From a bacterium (lineage in GTDB: Bacteria; Chloroflexota; Dormibacteria; UBA8260; Bog-877), in assembly GCA_021791345.1 (NCBI GenBank), contig JAJYWT010000124.1, positions 22,829-31,734 of the forward strand: a DNA stretch of 8,906 nucleotides. The letters run 5' to 3'. The first letter of the stretch is position 1; each line of letters opens with the position of its first letter. Positions 5,759-8,906 of this stretch are shown here, piece by piece. The notes beneath the pieces are model-generated. The model was not told the DNA's origin and did no database searches. It saw only the letters and a program-made list of their open reading frames with translations. The position numbers and the translations under genes are program-made.

Positions 5759-6808
5759 ATGCAGGTTCGCTCCGCCAGCTACCGCGATCTGAGCCAGGTC
5801 GACTCCCTCTACCGGACCACCATGGTGGTGGAGGAGGAGCTGTCCCAGAAGCTCGCGGCCGCGGGCCCGCACAGTCCGGTGCCCGGCGCCGCGCTCGCCC
5901 GGGCCTGGTCGATCCTGACCAAGAGCCTCTCGGCGCTGATGCCCCTGGCCGACGTCGGAGACCAGCTCTACGTCGCCGAGGACGACGGGCGCATCGTGGG
6001 CTTCGTGCAGGCCGAGCCGGCCCCGGGAGGGCGGGCCTGGCAGATTCTGAACCTCTGCCTGGAGCCCACCGCCAGCGGCCACTTCGCCGGCGTCCCCCTG
6101 CTCCAGCATCTCTTCAACGAGGGGCTGGCCCGGGGGGTCACCCGGTTCCTGGTGCGCATCCCCGACGGGCATGCGCTCGCCAGCCTGCTCAGGGAACAGG
6201 GCTTCCAGCCCTACGCGAGCGAGCAGATCACCTTCCGAGAGCTTCCCAAGCCGCCACGGCTCGGGTCAGCACCCTGGCGGCCCGCCCACCGGGAGGACCT
6301 GCTGGGGGTCTACCTCCTCTATCTCAGCACCGCGCCGCACTCCGTGGCGGCGGTGGAGGCGCCCTCCCTGAAGCAGTGGCGAGCCACCTTCCAGCTGGGC
6401 TGGCTGAGCCGGCTGGACGCCCGCTCCGGGGACTCACGGCACTACGTGATCGAGAAGGAGTCCAAGATCGTCGCCTGGGCCGGCGTCAGGGACCCCGCCC
6501 AGGCCCGTCCGACCCAGATCAGCCTGATGCTCGACCCCAAGGAGAGCGCCCTGGCGGTGGAGGCCGTTCACAGCCTGCTGGGGCAGCTGCCCGCCGGCCC
6601 CACGGTCTGCCTGCTGCGGCATTACGACGGCGAGGTCGCCAGGGCGGTCGCGGCCCGCGGGTTCGAGCCGGTTGCCACTCAGCTGTTGATGGTCAGGGAC
6701 CTGCCGCTGAAGCTGCGCGCCCGGCGGCCGCTGGAGCAGACCCAGCGCGCCCTCGCGGGTGCTCTCCCGGTGGTCCAGGCGGCCGCCCCGTCGGAGCTGC
6801 GCTCCTGA
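5759..6808 (+). CDS. Tandem GNAT-fold (putative N-acetyltransferase) protein
   Basis: The 349-aa product appears to hold two GNAT-like halves. The first (about 1-165) runs from VRSASYRDLSQVDSLYR through LYVAEDDGRIVGFVQAEP to SLLREQGFQPYASEQITFREL. The second (about 170-325) runs from WRPAHREDLLGVYLLYL through IEKESKIVAWAGVRD to VAARGFEPVATQLLMVRDL. The strand-turn patterns and the closing 'RGF-P' element fit the fold. The acetyl-CoA loop (R/Q-x-x-G-x-G/A) is not clearly present in either half, so catalysis is uncertain and the substrate unknown. The ATG lies 37 bp after the Ada/AlkA stop, with no recognisable Shine-Dalgarno sequence. It may be co-transcribed with that gene, or have its own promoter in the AT-richer GTAGCAAACTAATG just upstream. 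Confidence 0.75.
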   Translation: MQVRSASYRDLSQVDSLYRTTMVVEEELSQKLAAAGPHSPVPGAALARAWSILTKSLSALMPLADVGDQLYVAEDDGRIVGFVQAEPAPGGRAWQILNLCLEPTASGHFAGVPLLQHLFNEGLARGVTRFLVRIPDGHALASLLREQGFQPYASEQITFRELPKPPRLGSAPWRPAHREDLLGVYLLYLSTAPHSVAAVEAPSLKQWRATFQLGWLSRLDARSGDSRHYVIEKESKIVAWAGVRDPAQARPTQISLMLDPKESALAVEAVHSLLGQLPAGPTVCLLRHYDGEVARAVAARGFEPVATQLLMVRDLPLKLRARRPLEQTQRALAGALPVVQAAAPSELRS

Positions 6809-6843
6809 GCGGGCTGGTGGCTTCAGCGACCCCCGGGTTGAGG

Positions 6844-6849
6844 TATATT
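6844..6849 (+). promoter_or_regulatory. Candidate -10 element for the R3H/AAA gene and tmk
   Basis: TATATT matches five of six -10 consensus bases in an otherwise GC-rich 143-bp intergenic gap. The spaced -35 position is weak (CTTCAG, 6821-6826, 17-bp spacer). Transcription would begin near 6856, leaving a leader of about 100-120 nt before the ATPase start. A GTG occurs at 6856, exactly where a leaderless start would be. Confidence 0.45.
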
Positions 6850-6855
6850 CGCTTC

Positions 6856-6927
6856 GTGACGAGGACTTGGGCGGAGGATCCGGGCCATCCTTCGCTGCCG
6901 CCCTTGCCAGGAGCCCATGCAGGCTGA
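6856..6927 (+). CDS. Possible leaderless upstream small ORF (23 codons)
   Basis: A GTG at 6856, six bases after the TATATT element, opens a 23-codon frame (beginning MTRTWAEDPG) that ends at TGA 6925-6927, 24 bp before the ATG at 6952. It is offered because the spacing suits leaderless translation, common in high-GC bacteria, and because it fills the leader of the ATPase gene. The peptide is Pro/Gly-rich and unrecognised. The frame is also open further upstream, so chance is quite possible. Confidence 0.2.
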   Translation: MTRTWAEDPGHPSLPPLPGAHAG

Positions 6928-6964
6928 TCCCAGTCGGCGTCCGGCGAAGGGATGCGCGCCCCTG

Positions 6965-6981
6965 AAGGAGGCAGCAGGCTG
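6965..6981 (+). promoter_or_regulatory. Strong Shine-Dalgarno site that points to a CTG start
   Basis: AAGGAGG (6965-6971) is a full Shine-Dalgarno match and is followed, after 7 bp, by an in-frame CTG at 6979-6981. The upstream in-frame ATG (6952) has a GAAGGG directly abutting it, too close to work as a ribosome site. The spacing therefore favours the rare CTG initiator. Confidence 0.55.
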
Positions 6982-8586
6982 ACCAACCTTCAGTTCGACT
7001 TCGGCCCCTCGTTCGCCGAGGAGCTGGAGCTTCTGGTGGGAACCCTCCCGCCGGCCTTGCGGGACTCCGTGCGCGCGCTGCCTCCTGAGTACGGCGATCT
7101 GCTGGAGATCGTCCTGGACCTGGGCCGTGATCCGGAGGCACGGTTCGAGGGGCAGGAGGTGGTGCTGGGCGAGGAGCCGGTCTCGGTGGCCGACCTCGAG
7201 TATGTGGCCAGCCGAATCGGCGCCTTCGGAGGCGACAACCGCGCGGGCATCGCCCGCACCCTCCACCGCATCTCCGCCATCCGCAACCGCTCCGGCGAGA
7301 TCATCGGGCTCACCTGCCGGGTCGGCCGGGCCGTGACCGGCCGGGTGGAGATCATCCGCGACATCGTGATCGGCGGGCAGAGCCTGCTGCTGCTGGGCAA
7401 GCCCGGGGTCGGCAAGACCACCATGCTCCGCGAGGTCGCCCGCATCCTGGCTGACGAGAGCCGCAAGCGGGTGGTGGTGGTCGACACCAGCAACGAGATC
7501 GCGGGAGACGGCGACATCCCGCACCGCGGCATCGGCCGCGCGCGGCGGATGCAGGTGGCCCGTCCCGAGCTGCAGCATGCGGTGATGATCGAGGCGGTGG
7601 AGAACCACATGCCCGAGGTCATCGTCATCGACGAGATCGGGACTGAGCTGGAGGCGGCCGCGGCGCGCACGATCGCCGAGCGCGGGGTGCAGCTGGTGGC
7701 GACCGCCCACGGCAACACCCTCGACAACCTGTTGGTGAACCCCACCCTCAACGATCTTCTGGGGGGCATCCAGACGGTGACGCTCTCCGACGAGGAGGCC
7801 CGGCGGCGGGGAACCCAGAAGTCGGTGCTGGAACGCAAGGCCCCGCCCACCTTTGACGCCCTGGTCGAGATCGTGGACCGCCACCGGGTGACGGTCCACA
7901 TGCCGCTCGCCGACGTGGTGGACGACGCCCTGCGGGGACGCCCACACCCGGCGCAGCTCCGGGAGATGCGGGACGGCCGCGGGGTCACCACCCGCCTGGT
8001 CGAGCCCGCGCCCTTCGACGACCGCGGGTCGCGGGAGCTCTTCGCTCAGGAGTCGCCGTCGAGGGGAAGGCGGGCGTCCACCCTGGCGGAGCTGGCCGAG
8101 GGGCGGTCGGAGGGCCAGGGCGCGACCGACACCTCGGTCTTCCCCTACGGAGTCTCCCGGGTGTACCTGGAGCAGGCGGTGAGGGAGTTGCGGGTCCCCG
8201 TGCGCATCCAGCATCACGTCGACGACGCCGACATGGTGCTCACCCTCAAGAACTACTACCGCCGGCGCGACTCGCCACTGCGCGCCGCCGAGGCCGACGG
8301 CATCCCGATCTCCATCCTGCGCAGCAACACCGTGGCCCAGATCCGCACCTTCCTGAGCCAGCTCTACAATCTGGAGCCCCTGGACCCCACCGACGCGGCG
8401 CTTCAGGAGGCCCGCGACGGGATCGAGCGCGCCCGCCAGGGGACGGTGGTCGAGCTGGCCCCGCAGAACGCCTATATCCGCCGCCTCCAGCATCAGCTGG
8501 TGGAGGAGTGTGAGCTGGTGGCGCGCAGCACCGGCAAGGAGCCACGGCGAAGGCTGCGGATCTACCCCGCCTCGCAGGCGTCCTGA
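6979..8586 (+). CDS. R3H domain-containing AAA ATPase, Ycf45-like / SpoIIIAA-related
   Basis: From the CTG at 6979 the product has 535 residues (544 from ATG 6952). An N-terminal helical region is followed by a P-loop ATPase domain with Walker A GKPGVGKTT (140-148) and Walker B VIVIDEIG (Asp218-Glu219). Then comes a linker rich in charged residues (about 320-385) and a conserved region FPYGVSRVYLEQ (from 388). The C-terminal R3H domain carries the signature Arg501-x3-His505 (RRLQH), ending in RRRLRIYP. R3H domains bind single-stranded nucleic acid. The ATPase part resembles SpoIIIAA and the secretion-ATPase group. Homologs include cyanobacterial and plastid Ycf45, whose role is poorly defined. 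tmk follows after 38 bp on the same strand, implying one transcript. The start choice rests on the Shine-Dalgarno site at 6965. Confidence 0.92.
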   Translation: MTNLQFDFGPSFAEELELLVGTLPPALRDSVRALPPEYGDLLEIVLDLGRDPEARFEGQEVVLGEEPVSVADLEYVASRIGAFGGDNRAGIARTLHRISAIRNRSGEIIGLTCRVGRAVTGRVEIIRDIVIGGQSLLLLGKPGVGKTTMLREVARILADESRKRVVVVDTSNEIAGDGDIPHRGIGRARRMQVARPELQHAVMIEAVENHMPEVIVIDEIGTELEAAAARTIAERGVQLVATAHGNTLDNLLVNPTLNDLLGGIQTVTLSDEEARRRGTQKSVLERKAPPTFDALVEIVDRHRVTVHMPLADVVDDALRGRPHPAQLREMRDGRGVTTRLVEPAPFDDRGSRELFAQESPSRGRRASTLAELAEGRSEGQGATDTSVFPYGVSRVYLEQAVRELRVPVRIQHHVDDADMVLTLKNYYRRRDSPLRAAEADGIPISILRSNTVAQIRTFLSQLYNLEPLDPTDAALQEARDGIERARQGTVVELAPQNAYIRRLQHQLVEECELVARSTGKEPRRRLRIYPASQAS

Positions 8587-8624
8587 CTCCACCCTTTCCC
8601 GATCAGCAGGAGGTGCCAGACACC

Positions 8625-8906
8625 TTGGGCGACAGCGGCTTCTTCGTGAGCGTGGAGGGACTCGACGGCTGCGGCAAGACCACCCAGGTGGGGCTGCTCG
8701 CCCAGGCGCTCGCTGCAGCCGGCCGCCGGGTGACGGTGGTCCGCGACCCCGGCTCCACGGCCCTGGGGGAACGGGTGCGGGACCTGCTGCTGGAACCGTC
8801 TGGGGAGTTCCCGATGGACCACTGGGCGGAGACGGCCCTGTTTCTGGCCTCCCGCCTCCAGCTGACCGCAGAGGTGATTCGGCCGGCCCTGGCCGAAGGC
8901 AGGGTG
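8625..8906 (+). CDS. tmk: Thymidylate kinase, N-terminal part (runs off the window)
   Basis: Thymidylate kinase phosphorylates dTMP to dTDP with ATP, an essential cytoplasmic step in making dTTP. The 94 visible residues include FFVSVEGLDGCGKTTQ with P-loop GLDGCGKTT (12-20), then RDPGSTALGERVRDLLL, which corresponds to the usual REPGGTPLGExIRxLLL. Last comes the ALFLASRLQLTAEVIRPAL helix. The DRY-like and lid regions lie beyond the edge. The TTG at 8625 is chosen: AGGAGG (8608-8613) lies 11 bp upstream, whereas the in-frame GTG at 8613 overlaps that site. The E-to-D and G-to-S changes in the DPGST segment are mild departures from consensus. The gene is co-directional with the R3H/AAA gene and probably co-transcribed with it. 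Confidence 0.95.
   Translation, partial: MGDSGFFVSVEGLDGCGKTTQVGLLAQALAAAGRRVTVVRDPGSTALGERVRDLLLEPSGEFPMDHWAETALFLASRLQLTAEVIRPALAEGRV

Noticed and set aside
6823..8592. 589-codon open frame on the - strand opposite the R3H/AAA gene
   Set aside because: Antisense shadow of a strongly supported gene. Its translation is His/Asp/Val-rich without any recognisable domain.
1..8906. CRISPR array, toxin-antitoxin pair or insertion sequence
   Set aside because: There are no regularly spaced repeats beyond the 3 x 12-bp tract, no small paired ORFs with such motifs, and no transposase with flanking terminal repeats.

Overview
The window is GC-rich throughout (about 70% by eye) and uses GTG and TTG start codons freely. 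It looks like chromosome from a high-GC bacterium. The R3H/AAA (Ycf45-like) ATPase directly upstream of tmk, and the fused Ada-type/AlkA protein, point toward Chloroflexota or Dormibacterota, or an actinobacterial relative. That placement is inference from gene content and no taxonomic marker is present.

Layout, left to right. Positions 1-125 hold the last ~40 codons of a + strand gene, probably a membrane protein. Positions 126-564 have no recognisable gene but contain several inverted repeats. Positions 565-1806 (- strand) encode an intact tyrosine recombinase that starts 36 bp beyond the 3' end of a tRNA-Lys(TTT) gene (1842-1913, -). This is the usual arrangement of an integrative element in a tRNA gene; the other end of the element is not in view. 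Positions 2138-3639 hold pdxS-pdxT, the two subunits of the DXP-independent pyridoxal 5'-phosphate synthase. Next comes a divergent alkylation-repair pair: ogt (3697-4224, -) and an Ada-type/AraC/AlkA fusion (4306-5721, +). They share an 81-bp intergenic region containing a 49-bp near-perfect palindrome that ends one base before the fusion's GTG start. A tandem-GNAT protein (5759-6808) follows. The window ends with a Ycf45-like R3H/AAA ATPase (best start a CTG at 6979) and the first 94 codons of thymidylate kinase.

How the genes work together: PdxT supplies ammonia to PdxS to make PLP. Ogt removes O6-alkylguanine directly, while the fusion protein should repair or sense methylphosphotriesters, regulate transcription and excise alkylated bases, so the pair forms a compact alkylation-response module. 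The ATPase and tmk look like one transcription unit. I do not see a clearly novel multi-gene system. The best leads are the palindrome between the two repair genes, the triple 12-bp TTGACA-containing repeat inside the integrase 5' end, and the unexplained structured stretch at 126-564.
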